A stretch of DNA of 64,000 bases from CAYVXE01 sp964455375 (GCA_964455375.1 CAYVXE010000011.1:1-64000); one strand, 5' to 3'; shown: positions 36,249 to 46,919, numbered from the stretch's first letter. Notes: a model not told the origin generated them from the letters alone. Made by a program: numbers and translations.

Positions 36249-37178
36249 CTACCACGGAACAATATCTAAGGGAATCTTCCTGAGAATCTCTTGATTCATC
36301 CATATCCGTTTATGGTTGCGATTAGAGGTGGCCAAATGCCCATTTTGAAATTCATCGTGGTTTAACAAAAATGCTTTCAGACCATCCAAATCTTCGGTAT
36401 TAATAAAATCAACACCGGCGTTTAGCAATTGGGTCCAGACGGCTGTTTCATTTTCCATGGGGCTGTCAGGGGTATTCCAGAAACGGAGCTGCTTTCCCTG
36501 TCGATGAACCAGGCTAACATACCCCTCGAGCTTTTTCCTCTCCTCTGCAGGAAAGACACCTTCGCCATTCCAGGTAAATATGTCCGTCCACTTATCACTG
36601 ATGAGTTCGATAAAATGATCCGGCCCGGTGTAATTTAAATCCGGCAGTCTGCCGTCCATGGTTGCAAATCGTCTCTTTTGCCGGGCCATCTGCCCGCGGG
36701 CCCGGTGCCCGGAGATCACGACTTTGATCGGCCCTGGTATGATGTAACCAGCCTCATAGATAGTCAATATGTTTTGATATCTGGACAAAACTTTTCGTAA
36801 TACCTTGTAGGATGCCACTGCTTCAGTTTTGATATCGATTAACAAAGTCAGTGGCATCCCATTTCGAAACACCGTACCACCATTTGAGTGAATTAGCCTC
36901 TGCAGTGGGGAAAGATAAAGGGTCTCCAGCGTCTGGCTTTTTTGGATATATTTCCTTTTATGAGCCACCATGAGTTCGCCATCGACCAGATGAACGTCGG
37001 CTTCGACGCTGGTGAACCCGTGACCCAGAGCTTCATACAGTGGAACGGGATGCAAATAGTCATTATGTGCATGAGCGCAGGTGAGAGGTTGAATATATAT
37101 CTGAGCAATATGGGTTGATTCATTAAATGAGAATGTTTTCAAGATTAAGAACGGCAGAACTAAGTGAACAAGCATCAC
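36249..37178 (-). CDS. PI-PLC/GDPD-like phosphodiesterase, exported
   Basis: This 309-residue protein has a short hydrophobic N-terminus and the PI-PLC-like (AIM6-type) signature CAHAHNDYLHPVPLYEAL followed by GFTSVEADVHLVDGELMVAH: two catalytic histidines and the metal-binding E-x-D. Later LLIDIKTEA and LRFWNTPDSP are typical of the TIM-barrel. It should hydrolyse a phosphodiester of a lipid head group or glycerophosphodiester outside the cytoplasm. Start GTG 37178 or ATG 37175. It is monocistronic, with its own terminator. Confidence 0.85.
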   Translation of the reverse strand: MMLVHLVLPFLILKTFSFNESTHIAQIYIQPLTCAHAHNDYLHPVPLYEALGHGFTSVEADVHLVDGELMVAHKRKYIQKSQTLETLYLSPLQRLIHSNGGTVFRNGMPLTLLIDIKTEAVASYKVLRKVLSRYQNILTIYEAGYIIPGPIKVVISGHRARGQMARQKRRFATMDGRLPDLNYTGPDHFIELISDKWTDIFTWNGEGVFPAEERKKLEGYVSLVHRQGKQLRFWNTPDSPMENETAVWTQLLNAGVDFINTEDLDGLKAFLLNHDEFQNGHLATSNRNHKRIWMNQEILRKIPLDIVPW

Positions 37179-37265
37179 AATCCTCGTATTTTCATCTACT
37201 GATTATGGTCCTGAGTCTGTGTTTGATGAGTGTATCTTTCCACCCGAAGTGATATTGAATTTGTA

Positions 37266-38000
37266 TCATTCAACGAAACCATACTTAACCAACCTCAGGT
37301 CTTCGTCCCTGATCAACCCTACCCCCGGCGCATAAAATTTATATTCCTTGTTTTTTGGCTCCAGGTCAGACCTTTCCTCAACCTTTAAACAGTTCTTGAA
37401 TTTACCGGCCGGTATATCAAATATTTCACCGCTGCTCATGATTTCCGCTTTGTCCATGGCAATATCCGGAGCCATTTCCTGATAATATCTCGCGCCCAAC
37501 AAGACGGTTCCAGGCATCATTAATCCCGGTTTAGCATGATTCGAGTATGCATGCCAGGTACCATCGTGATTATCTATTTTTCCATTTTTGTAGATATCCA
37601 CATCTTCACCAAAATAGAAAATATTATTGGTCCTCATACAAATCGCAAAGTAGTTTCGGGACACTTCCGTCAATTTACCTTCCACAGTCTCGCGTTCTTC
37701 CACAATTCTGGTTTCGACATTCCCAATTTTCTTTGTTTCATTTAAGACCGTAATGGTGAGCTCCACCGTTTTATTATCTTCTTTGCCCTGCAAAGTTAAC
37801 CGGTAGCCGGGTTCGAGAACAAAGTAGGTTGTCTTGCCAGTGGAAACAAAGTTGCACGTCTCCAGGCCAAAATTCATGGTCCACAATTTCTGCTTTTGTT
37901 TGTTTTGCGCACATACTGAGTTAAATGCAGGGCTTAAAACCATCAGCAAAGCAATTACCAACACCTTGCCGACTGCACCTGTCCGTTGTTTGTTAGTCAC
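37266..38000 (-). CDS. Exported protein, paralogue of the first gene of the ApbE operon
   Basis: Family not recognised. From GTG at 38000 (AGAGGG 7 bases upstream; the frame stays open 29 codons further) the product is about 244 residues with a signal peptide. Its C-terminal half, with YFGEDVDIYKNGK, HAYSNHAKPGLMMPG and the closing AGKFKNCLKVEE and EYKFYAPGVGLI, matches the protein at 59634-60374 in order and spacing, so they are paralogues. The single invariant Cys in the NCLK motif is notable. A sigma-54-like promoter lies 83-98 bases upstream. Confidence 0.7.
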   Translation of the reverse strand: MTNKQRTGAVGKVLVIALLMVLSPAFNSVCAQNKQKQKLWTMNFGLETCNFVSTGKTTYFVLEPGYRLTLQGKEDNKTVELTITVLNETKKIGNVETRIVEERETVEGKLTEVSRNYFAICMRTNNIFYFGEDVDIYKNGKIDNHDGTWHAYSNHAKPGLMMPGTVLLGARYYQEMAPDIAMDKAEIMSSGEIFDIPAGKFKNCLKVEERSDLEPKNKEYKFYAPGVGLIRDEDLRLVKYGFVE

Positions 38001-38082
38001 AGCGAACCCTCTTTTTTTAAGTTTGCACATCAGCCGAATCAAAAAATATATTTTTGAGTGCTTACATGTTACTGGAATTTCG

Positions 38083-38098
38083 TTCAAAGACTATGCCA
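38083..38098 (-). promoter_or_regulatory. Sigma-54-like promoter of the 37266 gene
   Basis: The minus strand reads TGGCATAGTCTTTGAA, same spacing as three other copies. Predicted leader about 70 bases. The matching paralogue at 59634 has TGGCATAGTTTTTGAC at 60628-60643. Confidence 0.5.
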
Positions 38099-38281
38099 CA
38101 AAGAACATAAAACCTGAATGAAAACACGGTTCATTCGAGCCTGAAAAACAGGCATGACTGTGATTCACTGGAAGGCAGCAATAGTCCTTGTCAGTTTTTT
38201 GACGATGCTACAGATAAAACATCGCGCCAAATCGTAAATTTACAATGAATTACATCCCCGCCAGGTCAAGGCATGATTTCG

Positions 38282-40678
38282 TCAACTTTTTGACATTGGG
38301 GTAAATGTCTCAAAACTTTGTATGAGCGCTGGTAATACGACAATTGCGGTTAAAAATGTTGATAAAATACCAATAACTGCCAAATCACCGATAGAATTCA
38401 AACCGGGATGATGCGCCAGAATCAAGCCCGAGTAACCGACGATCGTTGTGGTCGTGGTCATGAGAATTGCCAGTCCGGTGTTTTTCAGAACAAAGTATAA
38501 GGAGCCCGGGCCTTCTTCCAAGTAGCGATGATAGATGTGCACACCATTGTCCACGCCGATTCCAATGACACTCGGAATCACGACGATATTGAAAAGATTA
38601 AATTTCATTCCTGTTGCATACATCACCAGACCCATCCAGAGAATTCCCACGACCAGGGGAGATAATACCATCAAGGCTGATTTTATACTACGAAAGTCCA
38701 ATAGGACAATAACAAAGACGACACAAATCGTTAACACCACAGCGATACGCCCTTCCCTTATCATAATGATAAGCATATCGGCGAGAATAATATTGGAACT
38801 GGATGCATGAAAAACCTTACCGTCTTTTGTCGTAATGGTTTCAACATCATTGCGAAAATCAATAGCGTTCCGGCCATTACTCAATGGTACACTGGGATAA
38901 ATGAACACAAATTTGCCGATTTCGCCCTGTTTATTGATAAACTGACGTTTGTCTTTTTCCGGAAATTCCTCCCACGTAAAAGGTTGATTCACCTTCAAAT
39001 ATTGTTTCAGCTTATCGAGCTTTTTTTTGTCCTCGCCCTTAACAACGCCGTCGGCTTCAGTGTCAATCAGCTCTCTAATTTTTCGCATTTTAATCAATTT
39101 TTCAGGTTGGTCTTTTGGCACCAGGGAAAACACAGAACGCACTGCTTTTATGGTTGGGGAAACGGTATCTGTGGCGATGATATGTTTTACCGCCTCGACA
39201 ATTTCGCTGACCTCTTCATCAGTGTTCGCGAGCACGACGGCCGGGGAATCGGAAAGCTTGAAAACCCCCCTGATTTTTTCCCGCACGATCGTCTGTTCTT
39301 CAGTGGTAGCGCGCAGGTTGGTAAAATCGTATTCAAAGCCCACCTGAGAAAGGCCGTAAATTGCAAGAAGTGTGAGCAAACCGGAAAGAAGTAAGATGGG
39401 CTTCGCATAACGAAACTGCTTACGTTTAAATTGCAATGTTTTACCCGGCACCGGTTTAACTTTTAGAATATGTAGCTTTTCAAACAGAGTAATAAACGCT
39501 GGTAAGACCACAACCATGGCGACCAGAGCGAAGAGCATGCCGACCCCGGCGATAAATCCCAAATCAGAAAACCCTTTGAAATCCATGAGCGTCAGGGAAA
39601 AAAAAGCGGCTGAGGTAGTCACAGCCGTGGTTGCAAGGGCCTTGCCGGTCTGACAGACCAGCTTTTCAATGGATTGTTCAAAATCCAACCCGGCCCGGCG
39701 GCTCTCTGAATAACGGCCGAAAGCATGGATGCCGTAGTCGATGCCCATACCAAAGAGAATGACAAACAGGAATCCGGTAATCGTATTCAGCTCACCTATG
39801 ACTCCGTAAGTCACGCCGAAAGTCCAGGCCAACGAGAAGAGTAGCGTCACGGTGATCAAGATCGCACCAAGAAGCCGACGAAAATAGATGATGATCAACA
39901 GGAAAACACCACCAAATCCGTAAGCAGCCGTACCGATAATGTCTTTCTTCACGGATTCGTATTCGACGAGACGATTTTCAAAATTTCCGCCGTAATAGAT
40001 TTTCATGTCGGGCGCATATTTCTTATAGTTTGTTGCATCGATTATATCCTCTACCTCATGGATCATCTTGCGAACGAAATTCAAATCTGTGTTTGATTTG
40101 GCAGGAAAGATTTTCATCACCAGAACCGTGCTGTCTGCATTGGTGTAGTACTCTTTGGGTTCCTTATCCCGGTATTTTGCTTCCCACTTGGCCAAATCAT
40201 CGCCGGTATTATCAGCCGTACTCTCGCCAAAGAGATCTTCCACATAGAGAGGATTCAGTTTCTGTTTTTCTGCATCGATTTTCTGTTTAATGGTTGTGTA
40301 GAGAGAATCTAATTCTGACGGTTCCAAAAACAACAGGGCATTTTTCTTGTAAAATTGCACATCATTCTTGTGATCCACATAATTTATGAGCGGGCTGGCC
40401 AAAAGTCTGGGACTTAGCGTCTCGATGAATTTCCTGGCCGCGGAATAATCTTTCGTTTCAACAAGGATTTGCAATTGCCCAACACCGCCGACCTCTTCTT
40501 TGATACGATTTAAGGCTTTCACGCTCTCAAAGGTGTCCGGCAACAAAGCGGACAGATCGCTTTGCAGTGTCAACTTCGAAGCGTAGAATCCGCCAATAGC
40601 GGTCGCACTCAGGGCGACGAGCAAAATCGGAATATAGTATTTAGATATCAAATGACATTTTTTGCGCAAATTCAACAT
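38282..40678 (-). CDS. MMPL/RND-family exporter (HpnN-like)
   Basis: This 798-residue 12-helix protein belongs to the MMPL/SSD-type RND branch: an N-terminal helix, a large periplasmic loop, then the membrane bundle with FVILFGMGIDYGIHAFGRYSE (GxDY motif) and a second half with VIPSVIGIGVDNGVHIYHRY (same motif with GVDN). Close relatives move hopanoids or other lipids, or act as sterol-like sensors. It needs no adaptor. AGGGA lies 8 bases before ATG. It follows the flippase gene by 56 bases, which links it to envelope glycan or lipid export. Confidence 0.85.
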   Translation of the reverse strand: MLNLRKKCHLISKYYIPILLVALSATAIGGFYASKLTLQSDLSALLPDTFESVKALNRIKEEVGGVGQLQILVETKDYSAARKFIETLSPRLLASPLINYVDHKNDVQFYKKNALLFLEPSELDSLYTTIKQKIDAEKQKLNPLYVEDLFGESTADNTGDDLAKWEAKYRDKEPKEYYTNADSTVLVMKIFPAKSNTDLNFVRKMIHEVEDIIDATNYKKYAPDMKIYYGGNFENRLVEYESVKKDIIGTAAYGFGGVFLLIIIYFRRLLGAILITVTLLFSLAWTFGVTYGVIGELNTITGFLFVILFGMGIDYGIHAFGRYSESRRAGLDFEQSIEKLVCQTGKALATTAVTTSAAFFSLTLMDFKGFSDLGFIAGVGMLFALVAMVVVLPAFITLFEKLHILKVKPVPGKTLQFKRKQFRYAKPILLLSGLLTLLAIYGLSQVGFEYDFTNLRATTEEQTIVREKIRGVFKLSDSPAVVLANTDEEVSEIVEAVKHIIATDTVSPTIKAVRSVFSLVPKDQPEKLIKMRKIRELIDTEADGVVKGEDKKKLDKLKQYLKVNQPFTWEEFPEKDKRQFINKQGEIGKFVFIYPSVPLSNGRNAIDFRNDVETITTKDGKVFHASSSNIILADMLIIMIREGRIAVVLTICVVFVIVLLDFRSIKSALMVLSPLVVGILWMGLVMYATGMKFNLFNIVVIPSVIGIGVDNGVHIYHRYLEEGPGSLYFVLKNTGLAILMTTTTTIVGYSGLILAHHPGLNSIGDLAVIGILSTFLTAIVVLPALIQSFETFTPMSKS

Positions 40679-40734
40679 TTAAGTCCCTGATTAAATTAAT
40701 ACACTGTTATCATCATACCACAAAATTTTTACTC

Positions 40735-42282
40735 CTAAATTATCTTTCCGGAGGCGAAAGAGACTTTTCTGATTTTACGTTTAATATTAGAAATCAGGCG
40801 TCTTTCTTCAGGTTCCAGTGGTCCCAGGAAATAAATAACTGCATAGATAAAAATCATGAAAACAAAAACGAGAATTGTTTCAAAAGTGGTATCGATATGA
40901 AAGGCAACCTTAAGCAAATAAATAATGGTTGCTGTAAGTCCGGCAGTGATAACGGGCCAGAACAACGAAAGACTAAACGGTAGCAATCGAAATTGCTTAT
41001 AACCCTGATGCAGCCTGGCAATACTGACCGCGGCAATAGATGTGAGGGTACCAAGCGCCGCACCGACCAACCCCAGTTTCAGAATGAGCACATACGACAC
41101 GGTGAAATTGAGGATGAGCATCATCGCCCCGAGGATCGTGTTCAGTAAGGTCTTTCCGGTCATCACCAACAGGCTTTCCGCAGCACTGAACACACCGTTC
41201 AGACCGTATGCCACTGCCAGAACCATCAAGGCAGAACTGGCTTGAATTGAATTCACGTCAAAGAATGCCAGGATTTGCCCTGGAAACATGACTATGGCCA
41301 CCACGGGCAGGAAACTACCTACCATAAGCCAACGTGTTACCAACACATAGTTTCGACGTAAACGGCCCTGTTGTTCACTGTAAAACAATTCCGATACGAT
41401 CGGTGAAAAAATCGGCTCCAGTCCCTGACGCACGGATTTAATCACGGATATGACTTCAACAGCGATTCCATACAAGCCCGCTGAGGTTGCGTTCAACAAT
41501 GCTCCAACCAACAGTATGTCCGTCCTGGCAACCAGTAAATTCAAAAAATCCATGGCTGCAATTGGGTAGATGTACCGCAATGTCTCTATCTTTTTTTGTT
41601 TTTCAAGGGGTTTTGGGTTCCACCCAAGATGGTTGTATTTACGTAAGACAATAATGAAAGCAGACACAGCCGCCACAAAACTTGCGAACACATGGGCCAT
41701 TGCCAGACCGAACGCTCCCAGTTTTAGCGGAATAAACATGATTGCTGCAACAAGGAGAAACAACGGCTCAATCCCCTGTCGCACTAAAACTTCATACTGC
41801 ATTAAACGCAGGCCTTTTGTCGTGGCGATAAACACGTTGGTCAGTACAACAAACGGGATGGCAAGCGACAAAAAACGAATCGTTGAAGTTAAATGGCTAT
41901 CTTTAAAAATGGTCGTAGCTATCCACGGGCTGACAACAACAACGATTCCTGTAACCAGCAGGCTCAAACATAAAGCGACGACGGCGTTAAAATATATGGT
42001 ACTGAAAATACGTTGATTCGACTCAGGGCTACGGTCTGAATTGAAACGCGCAATATCCCGCACCAGGCTTTTATCCAGGCCCCACAATCCAAATTTTGAG
42101 GAAATATCGACAACACTCCAGGCCAGGAAGTATTGCCCCAGAGCCGTGACCCCGTAAGATTTCGCCACCACGTAAACAAACAAAACTTTGCTGATTTTAA
42201 CCACCATTCCCAGGACATTAAACATTAATCCCCGAATGAGGTCTCTCGCATCTTGGTGGTTGCCACTATCGATATTTTTCAT
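40735..42282 (-). CDS. Polysaccharide flippase (Wzx/MOP superfamily)
   Basis: A 515-residue protein with about 14 hydrophobic segments, beginning LIRGLMFNVLGMVVKISKVLFVYVVAKSYGVTALGQYFLAWSVVDI, as in polysaccharide biosynthesis (PST) flippases. It would flip lipid-linked oligosaccharides across the inner membrane. The C-terminus is basic (IKRKIRKVS). Its ATG overlaps the stop of the GT4 gene by four bases, so both are coupled and together suggest a surface glycan pathway. Confidence 0.88.
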   Translation of the reverse strand: MKNIDSGNHQDARDLIRGLMFNVLGMVVKISKVLFVYVVAKSYGVTALGQYFLAWSVVDISSKFGLWGLDKSLVRDIARFNSDRSPESNQRIFSTIYFNAVVALCLSLLVTGIVVVVSPWIATTIFKDSHLTSTIRFLSLAIPFVVLTNVFIATTKGLRLMQYEVLVRQGIEPLFLLVAAIMFIPLKLGAFGLAMAHVFASFVAAVSAFIIVLRKYNHLGWNPKPLEKQKKIETLRYIYPIAAMDFLNLLVARTDILLVGALLNATSAGLYGIAVEVISVIKSVRQGLEPIFSPIVSELFYSEQQGRLRRNYVLVTRWLMVGSFLPVVAIVMFPGQILAFFDVNSIQASSALMVLAVAYGLNGVFSAAESLLVMTGKTLLNTILGAMMLILNFTVSYVLILKLGLVGAALGTLTSIAAVSIARLHQGYKQFRLLPFSLSLFWPVITAGLTATIIYLLKVAFHIDTTFETILVFVFMIFIYAVIYFLGPLEPEERRLISNIKRKIRKVSFASGKII

Positions 42283-43463
42283 TTTCGGTCCGAGCTCTTT
42301 TCAACGCTGTTTACAAAGAACTTTCTATCCACTTCCCTTGTCATCAATTCTTGATAGATTTCCACATACGCCTGCGCCGCCTTCTCCCAGGTAAATCTGG
42401 CCGCTCTTTTCAGACCCTCCCGACGCAATCGTACACGGATGGACTTGTTGTTGATGACTACGCGCATGGCTTGGGCGATTTCCGCAACAGAAGTCGGCTC
42501 CTCGATCATCCAGGCCGCCCCGGCGGCGATTTCCTTCAGCGAAGCCACGTTGGATGCGATAACCGGGCAGCCAAAAGCGAACGCTTCGATGACCGGCAGG
42601 CCAAATCCTTCCCAGAGTGACGGAAAACAAAGCAGCAGGGCATGCCGCATCAAAAAGGTCAGTTCCGCATCGGAAACCATGCCGAGAAAATCGACATCTC
42701 TGACGAGACCATATTCACGAACCAAGGCTTGTAATTGTGTCAACGTGTCAATCTTACCAACCATCAGCAACCGCATGTCCTGATGTTTTGACTCACGTTT
42801 GATCAGCGCAAAAGCACCCAACGTACCTTGCGGATTCTTGCTGGGGCGTCCGCTGCCCACACTCAAAAGAAACCGCGTGTCTCCGTAACACCGAATCTGA
42901 GAACGTATTGCACCGGCGCAAAAACCTGCCGCGTCGATGCCATTATGAATTACCGATACCGGCGTCGTAGTATCGGGATAGAGATGAAACAAATCTCTTT
43001 TTGTCTGTTGAGAAATGCAAACCACATGATCTGTAGCACGAACGCTGTAAGCATGCATAGGCCGTCCATGCAAACCACTCACCCATCCACGCCAGGGCCG
43101 TACTCCTGCAATTGATGGCCTCTGAATCCAGTTGAAGTCGTGCACAGTGACGACTGTTTTCACCGTTTCCCGCACACCAAATGGCAAGAACGAGTGCAGC
43201 GAATGGTAGACAGAGGGGCGGAGGCCTTGCAACGCGCGCCCGAAGCAAACATAGTTGCGCAACGAAGCGATGTCGTAAGGGAAATGCACGACCCGAAATC
43301 GCGGGCCAGAAACGATCGGTTCCTGCAGAGCCGGCCTTTGGATGAGCAGATACTCATTCTCGTGGTCGATCTCAGCGATATGCCGGATAAGATTCTCGGC
43401 CACCCGTCCGATACCCGAGGGCTCGATTCGTACATTGCGAGCATCAAAAGCTATTAGTGCCAA
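42279..43463 (-). CDS. GT4-family glycosyltransferase (copy 1)
   Basis: A 394-residue GT-B glycosyltransferase with the GT4 hallmarks: GIGRVAENLIRHI early, VVTVHDFNWIQRPS, the donor-site LLSVGSGRPSKNPQG and the E-x7-E motif FPSLWEGFGLPVIEAFAFGCPVIASNVASLKEIAAGAAWMI. It transfers a sugar from a nucleotide sugar onto a glycan intermediate. Start TTG with GGGAGG upstream. It is highly similar to the gene at 55294-56493 in protein and, in places, DNA, and is in the same orientation. An IS3 remnant lies just upstream. Confidence 0.92.
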   Translation of the reverse strand: MALIAFDARNVRIEPSGIGRVAENLIRHIAEIDHENEYLLIQRPALQEPIVSGPRFRVVHFPYDIASLRNYVCFGRALQGLRPSVYHSLHSFLPFGVRETVKTVVTVHDFNWIQRPSIAGVRPWRGWVSGLHGRPMHAYSVRATDHVVCISQQTKRDLFHLYPDTTTPVSVIHNGIDAAGFCAGAIRSQIRCYGDTRFLLSVGSGRPSKNPQGTLGAFALIKRESKHQDMRLLMVGKIDTLTQLQALVREYGLVRDVDFLGMVSDAELTFLMRHALLLCFPSLWEGFGLPVIEAFAFGCPVIASNVASLKEIAAGAAWMIEEPTSVAEIAQAMRVVINNKSIRVRLRREGLKRAARFTWEKAAQAYVEIYQELMTREVDRKFFVNSVEKSSDRK

Positions 43464-43518
43464 TATCGGCCTCCCGATGAATTATATTTTACAGTGAGCT
43501 GATATTGCCCTTAAAAAA

Positions 43519-44362
43519 TGGACACAAAGTTACGCTCATTTTTCATACTCTAGTTCTTCATACTCAGCCGGGCTTTGGTATCCGAGTGTAGTATGAAGAC
43601 GTTCTCGATTATTGAATAACTCAATATACTCAAAAATGTTTCGTTTTACCTGATGAATATTAAACAAATCGACATGATAAGTCAACTCAGTTTTAAACGT
43701 TTTGAAAAACGACTCAGCAACAGCATTATCCCAACAATCACCTTTACGGCTCATACTCTGTATAAAGCTGTTCTGTTTAAACGCATCTCTTAATCTATCA
43801 CAAGTATATTGCACACCCGGGTCAGAATGAATTGTCAGCCCTTTTCCTGGTTTCCAGGCGCCATATTTGCCCTCTGAAGCGCCTCAAGCACCATCTCATG
43901 GCTCAGAGAGTGGCTAATTGCCCAACCGGTGACGATACGCGAAAAAAGGTCAATGAAGATCGTCAGATAGGATCATCCCGCCTTTGTCCAAATATGGTTG
44001 ATATCACTGACCCATACTTCATGGAGCAGAAGCTGTAAAATTACGGTTCAGCAAATTTGGCACAACCGGATAGTTATGTTTAGAATTGGTCGTCACTTTA
44101 AACTTTTTTCTCGTTTTAAGGCTATACCCATTTTCCGCATCCCGGCAGCAATTCGTTTACGGCTATAGTTTTTACCACAATTCCGAAGCTCACGGGTTAA
44201 GGCGATCAGACCTCTTCCGACAACTAAACGTCTGCTTCACGCTTAAAAGTTTCACCATACTTCTTGTGGAAATTCTTAGAATTCATTGACACGCCTCCTG
44301 TTAAATATCAGGTAAATAATTTTAAAAAACAAAATAATATTGTTAGATATTTGGTGTGTCCA
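43519..44362 (-). mobile_element. Degenerate IS3-family element (copy 2, internally deleted)
   Basis: 844 bp bounded by TGGACACA (43519-43526) and TGTGTCCA (44355-44362). The minus strand starts with OrfA (MNSKNFHKKYGETFKRE) and then jumps, by a large internal deletion with a stop, to OrfB: RELRNCGKNYSRKRIAAGMRKMGIALKREK, WVSDINHIWT, LTIFIDLFSRIVTGW, LTIHSDPGVQY and the intact 92-residue end with WDNAVAESFF and HTTLGYQSPAEYEELE. Frame breaks make it inactive. It is the same element type as copy 1 at 9348-9863, in inverted orientation. Confidence 0.88.
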
Positions 44363-44382
44363 CTAAATCGGGTACGATTCAA

Positions 44383-46743
44383 TTATTTCCTAAGCCCTTC
44401 TCCTTCATATTGATGATCTTGTTTTTCCTCGTGATTATTGAATCTCCAAGCAAATCCAAGATATATCACAGGAAGCCTTCTTTTTATCATTGTTGTTTGA
44501 TTCAATTCTATAGAGTCAATAGAACGCTTAATTTTGTAAGTATGCAAAACGTCCGTCGCTGAAAGTGTTATAGACAATCTTTTATCAAATAACTGCCGTT
44601 TAACACCGACGTTAAAGTAGTAATATGGACTTCTCTCACCTTGGGGAGTAATTGAAGGAAAGTAATAAAAGGCGTTTAATTGTACAGCAGTATTTGCCCA
44701 CAATTTTAATAATAAATAACCTTTAATATTGCCTGAAACAGTTGATTTGCTTGATGAATAGCCGAGATTTGCAGCATCAATAGTTGTATAAAAAATGTTT
44801 CCTGTCAAGTCAAAATCCCACCATTCCTCTATGCTACCGGATAACACTGTTTCCAAACCGAAAGCATTTTGTGTTTTTAGATTTGCCACCGTATTAATCA
44901 GGATTGTGTCTGCTATGCTGTTTTGGATATTCGTAAATGCATCATATTTATAACGGGAATATAAACTGTTTGTAAGTATCAATTTTTCGCCAACTGTTTG
45001 GTAACCTAACTCTAACGAATGAATTTGTTCCGGCTTGAGGTTTGGGTTACCCGACTCTGCATTTCTTGGGTCGGTAAATTCAGGGTTCGGATTTAATTCG
45101 TCGGCATCCGGACGGTTTACTCTTTTTGAGTAACTAAGCGAAAGCCTGTCGTTATTATTTAATGCGTAGCCGAAGTGCAATGTAGGATAAATTTTAAGAT
45201 ATTGATTTTGAATCAGAGAGTCAGTTGGAATTGTTAGGTGTGATTTAGTGGATGTTAGTTCTCCCCGTAGGCCTGCCTTAAAGTTAAAGCTTTCTATGGA
45301 GTGCCCGAAAATTGCATACACAGAATACATATCCTGATTAAATAAAAACCGGTTGGCAGATGCATCTTTGTTATAACTAATATCTTCAAAGATAAACTCA
45401 CCTAAATAACCGCTTTCAAAATCAGTCTCTTCATTAACAGGCAAAGTATAATCGAGTTTAATTTCTTCCTGATTTCCGCTTTTCTGAATTAGATTGCTGC
45501 TTAGTTCAGTTAGATTAGAGGGAATTGTGTAATTCTGTTGAAAGTTTAAATCTTCACTTTCAGCGAAAGCTGAATAAGTGGCTTCGACAGTTAGGGTGTG
45601 GTCTTCATTATTTTTGAACTTATGCTCATAATTAAAGTTTACTTCCCCCTCTCCTTCAAATTCATCATTTGTTTGTGTGTCTGTAAAATTATATACTGGG
45701 TCTTGTGAAGAATCAAATGAAAAAATATTAGAGATACCTTTATGAAATGAGTTTTGTAAGAAATAATTAGCCGAAATTTCAAAATTGTTATTGGCGCTTA
45801 AATCATAATTTATACCTGCAGAGACGGTATGGGACAACGCATCGATCTTGGAATCACCCCTTTCGTTGTATTGGCTATAATTGGATTTAATTAACCTGTC
45901 GTCAGTGTATAATATTGTCCCTTCGGAATGCCTAATCCCATAATTGCTATAAAGCTTGAGTTTATGTGTCCCGTAATTTAGGGAACCATTACCGTTATAT
46001 CTATTCTCAGTTCCTATGTTAGCCCCTATTTGTCCATTGAGGCCCTCCCCGGTTTCTTTTTTCATAACGATATTAATGATACCGCCGATACCATCTGGTC
46101 GGTATTTTGCTGAAGGATTCGTAATAACCTCAATACGCTCGATCGAACTTGCCGACATCTGTTCCAAAACCGCAGCGGCGTTTCTTCTAAGCATTGCAGA
46201 GGGCCTGCCATTAATGAAAAAGGTGATGTTTCCGCTGTTTCTCAACGTGACATTTCCGTTTAAATCCACAGAAACAGATGGAATGCTTTGTAACATATCA
46301 CTAACAGAACCCGACTCTGATAATACATCTTGTTCTACATTATAGATTTTCTTTTCAAGCGTGTTGGTCAATATGGCTTTTTCCCCGGTTATAGTCACGG
46401 CATCCATTAAAATATTAGTGGCTTCCAGGTTTATAGTACCTAAATCCATATTTCCTTCAACGGAAAGGCTTTCTATTTTGTACGGTATAAAACCAATAAA
46501 ACTGACAGTTATAGAATAATTTCCTTTTGGAACATTTGTTAATCTGAACACTCCATTTTCGCCGGTCACAGTTCCTTGAACAATCGTCGAATCATTTGGC
46601 AGATATAAAGCAATTGATGCTCCCACTAAAGGTTCACTTCTTGCTTTATCAATCACAATTCCTTTCACAGCTGTTGTCTGCGCGGATACTTCAACACTAA
46701 ACCCAATGATTATCATCATTAGAATGGTAAAAATTTTTATCAA
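44383..46743 (-). CDS. TonB-dependent receptor with CarboxypepD_reg domain (OMP_b-brl_3 type)
   Basis: A 786-residue outer-membrane protein: signal peptide (about 1-21), CarboxypepD_reg-like domain (about 26-110, with VGASIALYLP and GVFRLTNVPKGNYSITVSFIGF), a TonB plug (about 130-225, including ADI-like MLQSIPSVSVDLNGNVTLRNSG and NPSAKYRPDGIGGIINI) and a beta-barrel to the end. These proteins import large nutrients by energy from TonB; the substrate is unknown. Start is TTG with GGAG upstream. It ends 21 bases from the IS3 end. Unlike the two other receptors here, it has no DUF4249 partner. Confidence 0.87.
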   Translation of the reverse strand: MIKIFTILMMIIIGFSVEVSAQTTAVKGIVIDKARSEPLVGASIALYLPNDSTIVQGTVTGENGVFRLTNVPKGNYSITVSFIGFIPYKIESLSVEGNMDLGTINLEATNILMDAVTITGEKAILTNTLEKKIYNVEQDVLSESGSVSDMLQSIPSVSVDLNGNVTLRNSGNITFFINGRPSAMLRRNAAAVLEQMSASSIERIEVITNPSAKYRPDGIGGIINIVMKKETGEGLNGQIGANIGTENRYNGNGSLNYGTHKLKLYSNYGIRHSEGTILYTDDRLIKSNYSQYNERGDSKIDALSHTVSAGINYDLSANNNFEISANYFLQNSFHKGISNIFSFDSSQDPVYNFTDTQTNDEFEGEGEVNFNYEHKFKNNEDHTLTVEATYSAFAESEDLNFQQNYTIPSNLTELSSNLIQKSGNQEEIKLDYTLPVNEETDFESGYLGEFIFEDISYNKDASANRFLFNQDMYSVYAIFGHSIESFNFKAGLRGELTSTKSHLTIPTDSLIQNQYLKIYPTLHFGYALNNNDRLSLSYSKRVNRPDADELNPNPEFTDPRNAESGNPNLKPEQIHSLELGYQTVGEKLILTNSLYSRYKYDAFTNIQNSIADTILINTVANLKTQNAFGLETVLSGSIEEWWDFDLTGNIFYTTIDAANLGYSSSKSTVSGNIKGYLLLKLWANTAVQLNAFYYFPSITPQGERSPYYYFNVGVKRQLFDKRLSITLSATDVLHTYKIKRSIDSIELNQTTMIKRRLPVIYLGFAWRFNNHEEKQDHQYEGEGLRK

Positions 46744-46919
46744 GTATTATTAGTCTCCGAATCAGGCAGTATTAAAATAATTCCTACTTTTTTTCTAAAT
46801 AAGTTATACTGTAAGCGTATGATTTCATACAAAGTGATAATCTCTCGTTTTCAACATAGTTATGTTTTACCGTAAGTTGACACTCTGCGTTCTACTTGAG
46901 AAGCTGTTCACACTAGGGG

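Noticed and set aside
38281..38294. The 14-base word GTCAACTTTTTGAC recurs inverted as GTCAAAAAGTTGAC at 60733-60746
   Set aside because: At 38281 it overlaps the last codons (MSKS and stop) of the MMPL exporter gene, so it is coding sequence. A-rich GTCAAAAA words are frequent in this AT-rich window, and no spacing to gene starts is shared.
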